Of a stretch of DNA of 64,000 nt, positions 46,630-55,423 are shown in pieces. The notes under the pieces are model-generated. The model worked only from the letters and a program-made list of their open reading frames with translations, did not search any database and was not told the DNA's origin. The stretch is from Primulina eburnea (Eukaryota > Streptophyta > Magnoliopsida > Lamiales > Gesneriaceae), in NCBI RefSeq assembly GCF_022965805.1, contig NC_133101.1, positions 43,995,642 through 44,059,641 on the forward strand, in the 5' to 3' direction. A program made the translations under genes and the position numbers. Position 1 is the stretch's first letter. The number at the start of each line of letters is the position of its first letter.

Positions 46630-47572
46630 TGATAGGATCGGTTAACTCAAGGTGAAAGTGTTTAGAAGGGGGGGGGGGGGGGGGTTGAATAAACACTTGC
46701 TAGATTAAAACTTCTTCGAAAGGTTGGGTTCAGTTTTGTTACAAACTGACTCAAGTATCTCGTCGGTCGATATCAATCAGTTAAACTGAATAAAACAGTT
46801 GCGGAAAACTAACTGACTGAAAGATAGAATGAATAACTGAAAGTAAATAACACAGGAAATGTTTCTGGATGTTCGGAGACTTGAATAACTCCTACGTCAC
46901 CCCTTCTATCACAAAGATAGGATATACACTAAAAGACTTTGATCAAATACAGTAACGTGTACTGACCCACTTCAGTTTGGACTTATCTATTGCCAAAACT
47001 GAAACTCTTAGTTAACAACTCTTTTACAGATCACAACTGATCTTAGCACAACTTGTACAATTTATCAAAGATTACAAAGTGCTTTTTCTAGCTCAAAACG
47101 TAGCCTGAATGCTACTGATAAAACTGATAAGCTTGAGCTTTGATTTGAAGTTGAGAGAATATTTTCGCAGAGTAACAGCAAGTAAAATGAGTAGTTCAGA
47201 AAATCGGTAGTTCTTCAGCTGCTCTCTTCGACTATTTATAGGCTTCTGTTTCAACGGTAACATTTATTTGAATAACAGCCGTTGTTTGCCACGTCGATAT
47301 TCTCTGACAGATCGTACACTGCAACTTTCTGATATGCGGCGTTCCACTACTACTGTTGCAGTTAGACTGTACTATATGTCGGTTGTTGCAATCAATTGAT
47401 GAAGTGTTCAGTTAGGAACACACTTTACTGATCGATGGTTGAGGCGCTTAAATAGTAGCTGAATGATCAGTTACGTAACCAGTTAGTAACTTCGATGCGT
47501 AAATCAGTTGCTTGATTCAGTTACTTGGTTCAGTTGGTTAATTTGTCAAACTCCGGAATAAGATTTCCAAAA
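46630..47572 (-). repeat. SIR-A 3' LTR
   Basis: On the plus strand it begins TGATAGGATCGG and ends GATTTCCAAAA, where the 5' LTR has GATTTCCAACA, so the outer TG of the 3' LTR is TT here on the minus strand. It carries a 17-G tract (46668-46684), a TATA box at 47232-47240 (minus) and 15 copies of AACTGA/TCAGTT. Confidence 0.9.
46668..46684 (+). repeat. Poly-G tract (17) in the SIR-A 3' LTR
   Basis: An uninterrupted run of 17 G. The 5' LTR has 19 G at 57491-57509, and SIR-B has only C6 on the other strand at about 42165-42170. It lies about 40 bp from the inner LTR end. Confidence 0.9.
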
Positions 47573-47584
47573 ATTTCCCCCTTT
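47573..47584 (-). other. Polypurine tract of SIR-A
   Basis: Read on the minus strand: AAAGGGGGAAAT directly before the 3' LTR start. It confirms the orientation. Confidence 0.8.
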
Positions 47585-47713
47585 ATGGTGTTTGACAAAA
47601 CTTAGTAACATAGGAAATAGTAACTGACTCCATTGTAGATAACATAAACTGAATAGATTCTCATTTCAGATAAATATTCACTAGTCAACTGAATCATACA
47701 ATAAACAAGAGAT

Positions 47714-50324
47714 TTAGGCTTCTCTCTGTTTCTTCAGTAGTTCTTTCAGTTCATCCCTGATTAGCTCTTTCAGTTCTTCCCCCTTTTTGTCAAACAGGGC
47801 TACTTGAACTGATAATTTCTGCACGTGATTTGATAGAACGGAGATGGAGGTAGAAAAATTTTCGATTGAAGTCTGGATGAGCAGTTGTAGCGCATCCATT
47901 TTCCTGGACATAAGTGTCTGAACTTCATCAACTTTACTGTTAGAAGACTTCTGAGAAGTAGTAATACAAGCAGCTATTCCTTTGAATTTTTGAACTTCGA
48001 GGACTGCTGCAGTTAATAAACGAATGTCCGCCTGTATTACAGTCAATTGCTCTTTAGTGAATTCATGAGACTGATCTTGTTTCAAGGTGTGGGACAGCTG
48101 AGTGTTTTGCATATTCGTCATTGCTGTCACCATTGTGTTCATGTTATTCTGCATATTTTGGATCTCTTTAAGAACTAGATCCATGTCTGAGACTTCTTGA
48201 GGATGAGAGAAATCTGATCCTTTTGTAGTTTGATCAAAAATGATCAACGATTTATCAGTCTTGTCCATCTCATGAGAAATGTTGACATCAGTTGTAACAA
48301 TCTCTGCCTGTACTGAATGAGGTGAAGAGAGAATGTGAAGAGTAGGCGATCCAGTGGTCTCTACAACTGGTACCTCTTTAGATTGATCAGTTTCGGTCAC
48401 TGACACTTCAGTTGGAGACAACTTCTCAGCAGATACATCTAGCTGAGCTAATGTAGAATCTTGTGGAATAGAGTGATCAACGGAGTGATCAACTGAATCA
48501 GTTCTAAGAGCATCCTTCGGAGATTCTTGCAATACTGTCTGGATTATTTCATCGATGGTGGCAAAAGAGAGATCAGCCTCAGAGTATAGTTGTTTTTCAG
48601 CAGTTGGTGAAGTCTGAACTGGCAGTTCAGTTGAAGGAAAAACCTGTTCAGTGTTTATAGTTTGCTGCTGTGGTTCCGCAGTCACCATCTCTGTATTGCT
48701 TTCATTATCAGCAGACGTGCCTTTGTGAAATACCAATTCCTGATCTAATTCCCAAAATTTGATTTGTGATTGAATTCCGATTAGATCAGTATCCAGCTGA
48801 GTGATCGCGGCTCTATCGGAATAAGCAGTTGGATCAGTGGGAGTGTAGTTCGTTTTCAGAGATTCCAAAATCTGAGCCAACTTCTTGGCCCTTACTTGAT
48901 CAAAGAAATAATTTCTGCGATGCAGAGCCTGGACAATTGTAGCTGCCTTGACAGTTTTGAGAACGATGTTTTCCAACTTAATAAATTTGTCCAGTTGGGA
49001 CTTTTTCTTCAGTTGTTTAGGCAAAAACTTCTGTCCTGAAGGCTGTCCAGCTATCATATGCCACAAGTTGTGTAGCAGCAAAACCATTGACTTGTTCCCA
49101 TACAAGATCAATGTGAGTTTGAATGGAGTTGGTGGGTCTGGGTTTTTCAATCAGCTTTTCTTTTCCCTTGTCTGAACTTAATATATGAGGAATATCAAGT
49201 CCAGTATTCGTTGTTTCAACTCTTTCAATAATTGAAATACCCTTTGGCCTAGCCTGGGCTAATACAGCAGGGGTCTTGACCTTAGTCAGAGGAGCTTTGA
49301 TCAAGACTGATTTTTCAGTTTGGCCCGGAATAACCACTTTTAAGGGCACTGCTTCAATGGGCTTTTGAGTACTGGAAGAGGGAGCCTTTTCAGCAAGAAT
49401 ATTGACCTGAAATTTTGCTGGTTTGGACTTACGAGTCCTTGGTTTCTTTGATATTGTAGGTGAAGGAGTTTCCTCGGACTCAGATTCAGTTATTATCAGT
49501 TTTCTCTTAACTGATTTCGATTGAGCCAAAGACTTGGCCTTCTTAACTGATTTTGGAGCAGTCTGTTGATCTCCTATCTCCTTCTTTACTGCAATAAAGT
49601 TAACAGGGGAGATATCCAATTTGATTTTGATGGGCTGGGTGTTTTTGGCATTAAAGACCTTGAACTTTGCCGTTGTCTCAGAATCATTACCCACCAAACT
49701 TTTGACTTTCATCAAATAACTGATCTGCACAGCAAATCCTTTAGACTGTTTCGGTGAGACAAACATATTCTTCAAAATTGTAAACAGAAAATGTTTCCAG
49801 TTAAACTTCCGTTCCGTCATGATGATCGCCATGGCTTGAAATTTCTCAAGGGTCAAAGCAGCGAAAGAACCTGCTTTAGCGAGAAGACCCTTTGCAACAA
49901 CATCTGCTAACAACTGTACCTCTTGCTTGAGTTCCTTCTTTGGGTCTGAGACTTTAATCTTCTGCCCATCAGTTGACAGTTTAGTTTGCATTTCCTCTAT
50001 GTCTGATGCTTTTACCTCTGATAGAAGTGTCATGCCATCAGATGGCAGTAGAAAGGCTTCTCCGAATGAATCTTCGGATATGATCAGTTGTTGGTTGTTG
50101 ATTATTGAAACAATTTCTCCAGCATCATTGATTTGCCCAGAAGAATAGAATTCTTGAATCTCCTTTACGTATATTTCCTGAGAATATTGGCCCAAGAATT
50201 TCTTCAATCCAGCTGTATCTAGTTTCTGAAATACTTTCTTTACTTCAGTGTCCCCAAAGGATAGAATGGATCCAAAATTTATCGCCATTGCATTCATTAT
50301 GTATGCTGGTGTTTGATTCGCCAT
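47714..50324 (-). pseudogene. SIR-A long accessory frame (in the 'env-like' position), one frameshift
   Basis: Two frames, 49017-50474 and 47714-49150, overlap by 134 bp and together look like one protein of about 870 residues. The likely ATG is at 50322-50324 (MANQTPAYIMNAMAI). The A5 run at 49023-49027 is a likely frameshift site, where TEVFA-stop of the first frame becomes KFLPKQLKKKSQLDKFIK in the second. The N-terminal 250 residues form a folded-looking domain (EFYSSGQINDAGEIVSI, FGEAFLLPSDGMTLL, AKAGSFAALTLEKFQAMAII, WKHFLFTILKNMFV). The middle is basic (KKAKSLAQSKSVKRK, KKPRTRKSKPAK), suggestive of nuclear targeting. The C-terminal 150 residues have heptad-like leucine spacing and end DELKELLKKQREA, a probable coiled coil. 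I see no signal peptide or membrane segment, so it is unlikely to be an envelope. Function unknown. Confidence 0.75.
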
Positions 50325-50885
50325 TTCTGAAGATGCGTAGATTCCTGAAACGAAGAGAGAATAAGTTTTGGTGATAAACTCTGAGAACTTAGAATAGCTG
50401 AAAGCGTAAGGACGATGAACTGAATTGAAGCGGGTAAAGTAATGAAATGTGTGACTGTTTGAATTATCGGACACGTGTCAGTCCATGAAAAATTTAAAAA
50501 AAAACGTGTGTATGTGTGTACTAAGCAAGTGGATAATTCAAATGATTGGGAAAGTGTCACGCTGCAACCTCTGAGTGGTTGTCAGAGAGCATTTAATGCT
50601 GGTAAATCAGTCACGCTGGTATATCTGAATAAAATATGATTAAATGAATAACGTATGTGAGAAGATTAGAAAAATTCTCAACTGAACTATCAGTTAATAA
50701 AAATTGAGCGAGTTCAGTCGAGATTTTGCTAACAACTGACTTCTCAGTTATCATTTTAAATCAGATTATTCCCCCTTAAAACATGCTGGAACTGAAGGTT
50801 GAAGCATTAAAACAGAAGAAAATCTTATTGCTTAGGAGATTAATCGTCGGCTGATGTCATCAATTTATCTTGCGTCATCCTGTGC
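50325..50885. other. Divergent intergenic region of the SIR-A accessory block
   Basis: About 560 bp between the accessory frame (leftward) and the first antisense gene (rightward). It holds the G-box at 50472-50477, an A9-type run near 50493, and TGATGTCATCA at 50852-50862, 24 bp before the TATA box. No reading frame of its own is credible. Confidence 0.5.
50472..50477 (-). promoter_or_regulatory. G-box (CACGTG) upstream of the accessory frame
   Basis: CACGTG within GGACACGTGTCAG, about 150 bp before the likely ATG at 50324. It is a candidate bZIP/bHLH site; a function is inferred only from position. Confidence 0.35.
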
Positions 50886-50893
50886 TATAAATA
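50886..50893 (+). promoter_or_regulatory. TATA box of antisense gene 1
   Basis: TATAAATA in CCTGTGCTATAAATACAAG, 58 bp before the ATG at 50944. The second antisense gene has the same box 59 bp before its ATG, in the similar context CCTGTTCTATAAATAAGA. Confidence 0.6.
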
Positions 50894-50943
50894 CAAGTAA
50901 ATCAGTTAGATTTAAACATATATCATTTAAGCGACAAACACAA

Positions 50944-51369
50944 ATGGCAAGAGCTGGAATTTTAAGAGTTCCTGACGATGCTACGACTTTCATGGAAGCA
51001 GCTGAGGCCAAAATGAGATCTGCTATAGAAGAGCAGATATATGATGAGGTGCTAGGCCTTTGGGAAAGACTGCAGGAACTTCAGGTGCTGTACTATAGTG
51101 GAGAGGTGAATACTCCACGACTGATGGCCAAAATAAGCAAGTACCGGGAACGTTTGCACGTTTCCGAAACTTTTGATTTCTTTGATGACCCGCATATCTA
51201 TCAGTTGATGGTGTACAAAGAAAGAGGAGCTTTGAGGAAGCTCATCCGCTCAAACAGCTATGGCAAGAGTTCTACTCCAGCAATAAGAGGATGGGTGTCC
51301 ATATGGATGATCTATATGGAACAAAAATATCTTGATGTAATCAGAGAGAATTTCTTCAGATCCTGTTAA
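50944..51369 (+). CDS. Antisense accessory gene 1 of SIR-A, 141 residues, unknown function
   Basis: This frame lies on the strand opposite to the retrotransposon genes, between pol and the long accessory frame. It begins MARAGILRVPDD, reads without interruption and ends IRENFFRSC. The region from LQELQVLYY to MEQKYLDVI is charged and helix-rich, with no membrane segment or signal peptide. I chose the ATG at 50944 rather than the in-frame ATG at 50854 because the latter lies upstream of the TATA box and the former aligns with the start of the paralogue at 51617. Homology to gene 2 is clear at protein level (KYRERLH/KYRARLH, YQLMVYKE/YELMLRKE, G-W-x3-W, DVIRENF/DVIKNNF) although the DNA is much diverged, which points to selection on the protein. 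I do not recognise a domain. Confidence 0.72.
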   Translation: MARAGILRVPDDATTFMEAAEAKMRSAIEEQIYDEVLGLWERLQELQVLYYSGEVNTPRLMAKISKYRERLHVSETFDFFDDPHIYQLMVYKERGALRKLIRSNSYGKSSTPAIRGWVSIWMIYMEQKYLDVIRENFFRSC

Positions 51370-51557
51370 TGAATGAATCTTGTTTCTTATTTATCAACTG
51401 CTGTCTTGTCAGTTAATTTCGTAACCCTTAATGTTTCCCCTGAATACAAGCATTAATAAGAAAGATAACACTAAAGACCAGATTAAATAAATCCTGAAAT
51501 ATAGAAGATTGATCGACGTTGAAAAAGTAGCGTCCTTTCGTCTTCCTCATCCTGTTC

Positions 51558-51565
51558 TATAAATA
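51558..51565 (+). promoter_or_regulatory. TATA box of antisense gene 2
   Basis: TATAAATA 59 bp before the ATG at 51617; preceded by CCTCATCCTGTTC, similar to GCGTCATCCTGTGC before the first box. Confidence 0.6.
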
Positions 51566-51616
51566 AGATTGAAGCGGTTAGTAACAAATATCTTTAAGAA
51601 ACAAGGTTAGAATAAA

Positions 51617-52039
51617 ATGGCAGACGCTGGTACTTCTAAAACGTTGATGAAGGTAGAAGAGATAATGAAGACAGCTTTGGAGCGCATGAAGATGCAAGTA
51701 GAAGACGAAGTTTTCCAGTATATCCTTCAATATCAAGAAAATCTCCAGGGGCTCCATGTCCTCTAGGAGAATGAAATGGCTACCATTCCTAAACAACAGA
51801 GAAAGCTCGAGAAGTATCGAGCCCGACTGCATGAGTTCAACGTGGAAGACGTTTTCAGACCTGACAATCTTTACGAGTTAATGCTCCGTAAAGAGAAGAA
51901 ACTCCTGGAGAGTGTAGCTGCATCACCCAGCTTTGTTTCCATTCAGGTTGAAGACTTGGGAGCATGGTTAAAGAACTGGAAGGAGTCTGTTGATCAAGAA
52001 CTGAAGGATGTAATCAAAAACAATTTTAACAGTTATTAA
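51617..52039 (+). pseudogene. Antisense accessory gene 2 of SIR-A, one in-frame stop
   Basis: The frame begins MADAGTSKTLMKVEEIMKTA and ends DVIKNNFNSY after 141 codons including the final stop. One TAG (51764-51766) interrupts it after 49 residues, at the place where gene 1 has a Tyr codon (TAC), so a single base change explains it. Otherwise the frame is open and colinear with gene 1. Both genes start with MA-x-AG and are close to 140 codons, and the start-to-start distance is 673 bp, so this is an old tandem duplication. With the stop the product may be a 49-residue peptide or a protein from the later ATG at 51776. Confidence 0.7.
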
Positions 52040-52186
52040 TGAAAAGCTAGTATTTTTAGTTTTGTTATAATATGCAACGATCAGTTTTATCAGTCTCAGA
52101 AATTGATAAGATGCTAAAACAGAACAAAACAAAACTAATAAGCGACAAAAAAAAATGAACAGCTGATGTACGTCCATTGAACTGAT

Positions 52187-53572
52187 TTAAGATAACTCAA
52201 TTAAACCAAGTATATTTCTAAAATGAGAAAACTTAGTCTCGGGTAGTGGTTTGGTGAAGATATCAGCTGCTTGTTGTTCAGTTGAGACGTATTCCAGTCT
52301 GATTTCCTTCTTGAGAGCATGATCTCTGATGAAGTGATGTCTGACATCTATGTGTTTGGTTCGAGAGTGAAGAACTGGATTGTAGGTTATAGCAATTGTG
52401 CTTGTGTTGTCACAAAATATAGGTGATTCTTTAGCATCAACTCCATAATCTCTCAGTTGTTGCTGAATCCAGAGCAGTTGGGCACAACAGCTTCCAGCAG
52501 CAAGATATTCTGCTTCAGTTGTGGAAGTTGCTATGGATGTTTGCTTTTTGCTGAACCAAGAAATCAGTCGGTCTCCTAGAAACTGACATGATCCACTTGT
52601 ACTTTTTCGATCAAGTTTACATCCTGCATAGTCTGCATCTGAATAACCAACTAAATTGAAAGATGAATCTTTAGAATACCATAACCCAACATTTTGTGTG
52701 CCTTTAAGATATTTCAAAATACGTTTGGCAGCAGCAAAATGTGATTGCTTAGGATTTGCCTGAAATCTAGCACACATACAGACAGCAAACACAATATCAG
52801 GACGACTAGCAGTTAGATACAATAATGAACCTATTAAACCTCTGTAAAGCGTCGTCTCAACTGATATTCCCCCTTGATCAGTGTCTAGTTTAACTGATGA
52901 GCTCATGGGAGTGCTTGCAGCTGAACACGATTCCGTGCCAAATTTCTTTAGCAATTCCTTTGTATATTTTGTTTGACTGATGAAGGTGCCTGAATCCAAT
53001 TGTTTCACTTGTAATCCAAGAAAGAATGTCAGTTCACCCATCATGCTCATTTCGAATTTTTCCTGCATCAACTTAGCGAATTTCTCACATAATTTGGGGT
53101 TAGTTGACCCAAATATGATATCATCAACATAAATTTGAACAAGTAAGATATGATCATTCTTAGAAAATTTGAACAACGTCTTATCAACTGATCCAACAGA
53201 AAAATCATGATCAGTTAGAAATTTTGAAAGAGTTTCGTACCAAGCTCTTGGAGCTTGTTTAAGACCATATAAGGCTTTGTTCAAATGATAGACATGATCA
53301 GGAAGGTGATGATTAACAAAACCTGGAGGTTGTTCAACAAAGACTTCTTCCTGCAACTGTCCATTCAGAAATGCGCTTTTAACATCCATCTGGTACACTT
53401 TGAAATTTTTGAATGATGCATAGGCCAGGAATATTCTTATTGCTTCCAGTCTTGCAACTGGTGCATATGTCTCATCATAATCAATTCCTTCTTCCTGCCT
53501 GTATCCTTGTGCAACTAGCCTTGCTTTGTTGCGCACAACTGAACCATCCTCGTTCAGTTTGTTCCTGTATAC
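52187..53572 (-). CDS. SIR-A reverse transcriptase and RNase H (after the stop)
   Basis: The frame continues from the integrase without a frameshift but after a TAG at 53573-53575. It contains [56 protein letters not shown] and the intact polymerase motif [11 protein letters not shown]. RNase H has [43 protein letters not shown] and the tail [15 protein letters not shown]. It ends GLIELS just before the antisense genes. The protein copies the element RNA into DNA. All catalytic residues I can place are present. Confidence 0.9.
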   Translation of the reverse strand, partial: VYRNKLNEDGSVVRNKARLVAQGYRQEEGIDYDETYAPVARLEAIRIFLAYASFKNFKVYQMDVKSAFLNGQLQEEVFVEQPPGFVNHHLPDHVYHLNKALYGLKQAPRAWYETLSKFLTDHDFSVGSVDKTLFKFSKNDHILLVQIYVDDIIFGSTNPKLCEKFAKLMQEKFEMSMMGELTFFLGLQVKQLDSGTFISQTKYTKELLKKFGTESCSAASTPMSSSVKLDTDQGGISVETTLYRGLIGSLLYLTASRPDIVFAVCMCARFQANPKQSHFAAAKRILKYLKGTQNVGLWYSKDSSFNLVGYSDADYAGCKLDRKSTSGSCQFLGDRLISWFSKKQTSIATSTTEAEYLAAGSCCAQLLWIQQQLRDYGVDAKESPIFCDNTSTIAITYNPVLHSRTKHIDVRHHFIRDHALKKEIRLEYVSTEQQAADIFTKPLPETKFSHFRNILGLIELS

Positions 53573-55390
53573 CTATTTTGTACCTATAACAGTTTTTGAC
53601 ATTGGTCTTGGAACTAAGTTCCAGACATTATTATGGATAAACTGATTTAGCTCTTCTTGCATAGCATTTATCCAGTTAGGATCAGCAAGAGCTTCATCAG
53701 TTTTCTTTGGTTCCAGTTGAGATACAAAAGCTGAATGAATGAATAAGTTAAGCATTTGATTTCTCGTTCTTACCGGATCAGATGGATTACCTATCACCAA
53801 TTCTGGAGGATGTGATTTCTTCCATCTGAGTTCAGCATTTGTTGATTCCAAATTGGTAACTGCTTCAGTAGGTAACTGATTGGTTTCAGTTTCAGTTGGA
53901 GCTGTTTCAGTTGGCAACTGAATCTCATTTGTTTGTTCTACTAACTGATTAGCTTCCAATTCAACAGCCTGATCTAATATCTCAGGTTCAGGTGTTTGGA
54001 GATTGCTTTGATTCATATGAATATTTTCTTCATCATCATCTTCCAAACTGATATCTGTAAATCTGTCAGCTAGCTCAACTGTATCAGTTGGCTTATCAGT
54101 TAGTACAGTTTCATCAAAAACAACATGAATGGATTCTTCAACATTTAAAGTGTTTTTGTTGAAGACTCTGTAAGCTTTACTTACTGATGAATAACCGAGA
54201 AATATTCCTTCTGCAGATTTAGCATCAAAAGCTTTTAAATGAGTTTTACCATTGTCGAGTATAAAACATCTGCAGCCGAATATTTTAAAATAAGAAACCA
54301 CACTTTTTCTTCCATGCCAGATCTCATACGGTGTTTTCAAATGATTCTTATTAATCATTGATCTGTTTTGAGTGTAACACGCAGTGTTCACTGCTTCTGC
54401 CCAAAACCTTTGAGAGATACTAGAATCAGCAAGCATTGTTCTAGCAGCTTCCTTAAGTGTTCGATTTCTCCTTTCAGCTACACCATTTTGCTGAGGAGTT
54501 CTTGCTGCTGAGAGTTCATGTTTGATTCCAGTATTCTCTAAATAATTTGAAAGAATTTGATTGATGAATTCAGTTCCTCGATCGGATCTGATTCTGTCAA
54601 TTCCAACTGATTTTTCATTTGATAATCTTTTGAAAAGCTTGATCAGTTGAGCAGCAGTTTGGTCTTTGGTCTTGAGAAAAATGACCCATGTGAATCTAGA
54701 AAAATCATCTACAACCACCAAGGTGTATTTCATTCCCCCTAAGCTCATCACCGGTATTGGACCAAAGAGATCCATATGTAACAGCTCTAAGCAACGGGAA
54801 GAAGATTTACGACCCTTGTACTTAAAAGAAGATTTGATTTGTTTGCCAAACTGACATGCTGAGCAAATTTTGTCTTTTGTAAAATCCATTTTGGGCAGCC
54901 CAGTAACAAGATCATGTTTACTCAAATATGCAATGGATTTGAAATTCAAGTGGTTTAGCCTCTTATGCCATAACCAGTTTTTCGAAGATTTTGAAGCAAT
55001 AAGACACACTGGTGCATAGGGTTGATCATTCCAGCTGACTTTGTATGTGTTTCCACATCTTTTGCCAGTTAGAATGATCTCATCAGTTGAGTTTTTGACT
55101 GAGCAAATGAGTTTGTCAAATTGAACTGAAAATCCATTATCGCATAACTGACTGATGCTTATCAGATTATACTTGAGATTTTCAACTAATAAAACATTAT
55201 TAATGACAAAATTACCATGGATAAGCTTACCCTTACCCACAGTTGTACCTTTCGAGTTGTCTCCAAAACTAATCTTTGGTCCAGTGTATTTGACTAGTTG
55301 AGATAATAACCTTGAATCTCCTGTCATGTGGCGTGAACATCCACTGTCTAGATACCATATAGATCCAGTGCTTGTATCTGTTACCTGCAG
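53573..55390 (-). CDS. SIR-A protease and integrase, ends at a nonsense codon
   Basis: The frame opens after a TGA at 55391-55393 and starts VTDTSTGSIWYLDSGCSRHM, with the protease DSG motif. The pre-integrase domain has H-x3-H and C-x2-C (WLWHKRLNHLN, ICSACQFGK). The integrase core reads ELLHMDLFGP, VVVDDFSRFTW, RSDRGTEFIN and QQNGVAERRNRT, giving the D, D and E residues. The segment ends TVIGTK followed by TAG (53573-53575) where other copia elements have Trp (here followed by [10 protein letters not shown]), so TGG-to-TAG is likely. The protein would process and integrate the element. Confidence 0.88.
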   Translation of the reverse strand: MQVTDTSTGSIWYLDSGCSRHMTGDSRLLSQLVKYTGPKISFGDNSKGTTVGKGKLIHGNFVINNVLLVENLKYNLISISQLCDNGFSVQFDKLICSVKNSTDEIILTGKRCGNTYKVSWNDQPYAPVCLIASKSSKNWLWHKRLNHLNFKSIAYLSKHDLVTGLPKMDFTKDKICSACQFGKQIKSSFKYKGRKSSSRCLELLHMDLFGPIPVMSLGGMKYTLVVVDDFSRFTWVIFLKTKDQTAAQLIKLFKRLSNEKSVGIDRIRSDRGTEFINQILSNYLENTGIKHELSAARTPQQNGVAERRNRTLKEAARTMLADSSISQRFWAEAVNTACYTQNRSMINKNHLKTPYEIWHGRKSVVSYFKIFGCRCFILDNGKTHLKAFDAKSAEGIFLGYSSVSKAYRVFNKNTLNVEESIHVVFDETVLTDKPTDTVELADRFTDISLEDDDEENIHMNQSNLQTPEPEILDQAVELEANQLVEQTNEIQLPTETAPTETETNQLPTEAVTNLESTNAELRWKKSHPPELVIGNPSDPVRTRNQMLNLFIHSAFVSQLEPKKTDEALADPNWINAMQEELNQFIHNNVWNLVPRPMSKTVIGTK

Positions 55391-55423
55391 TCAAATACAA
55401 AATAAGATTGTGGTACCCTTTGT

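Noticed and set aside
50854..50943. Upstream in-frame ATG of antisense gene 1
   Set aside because: It lies before the TATA box at 50886, and the paralogue aligns from the ATG at 50944.
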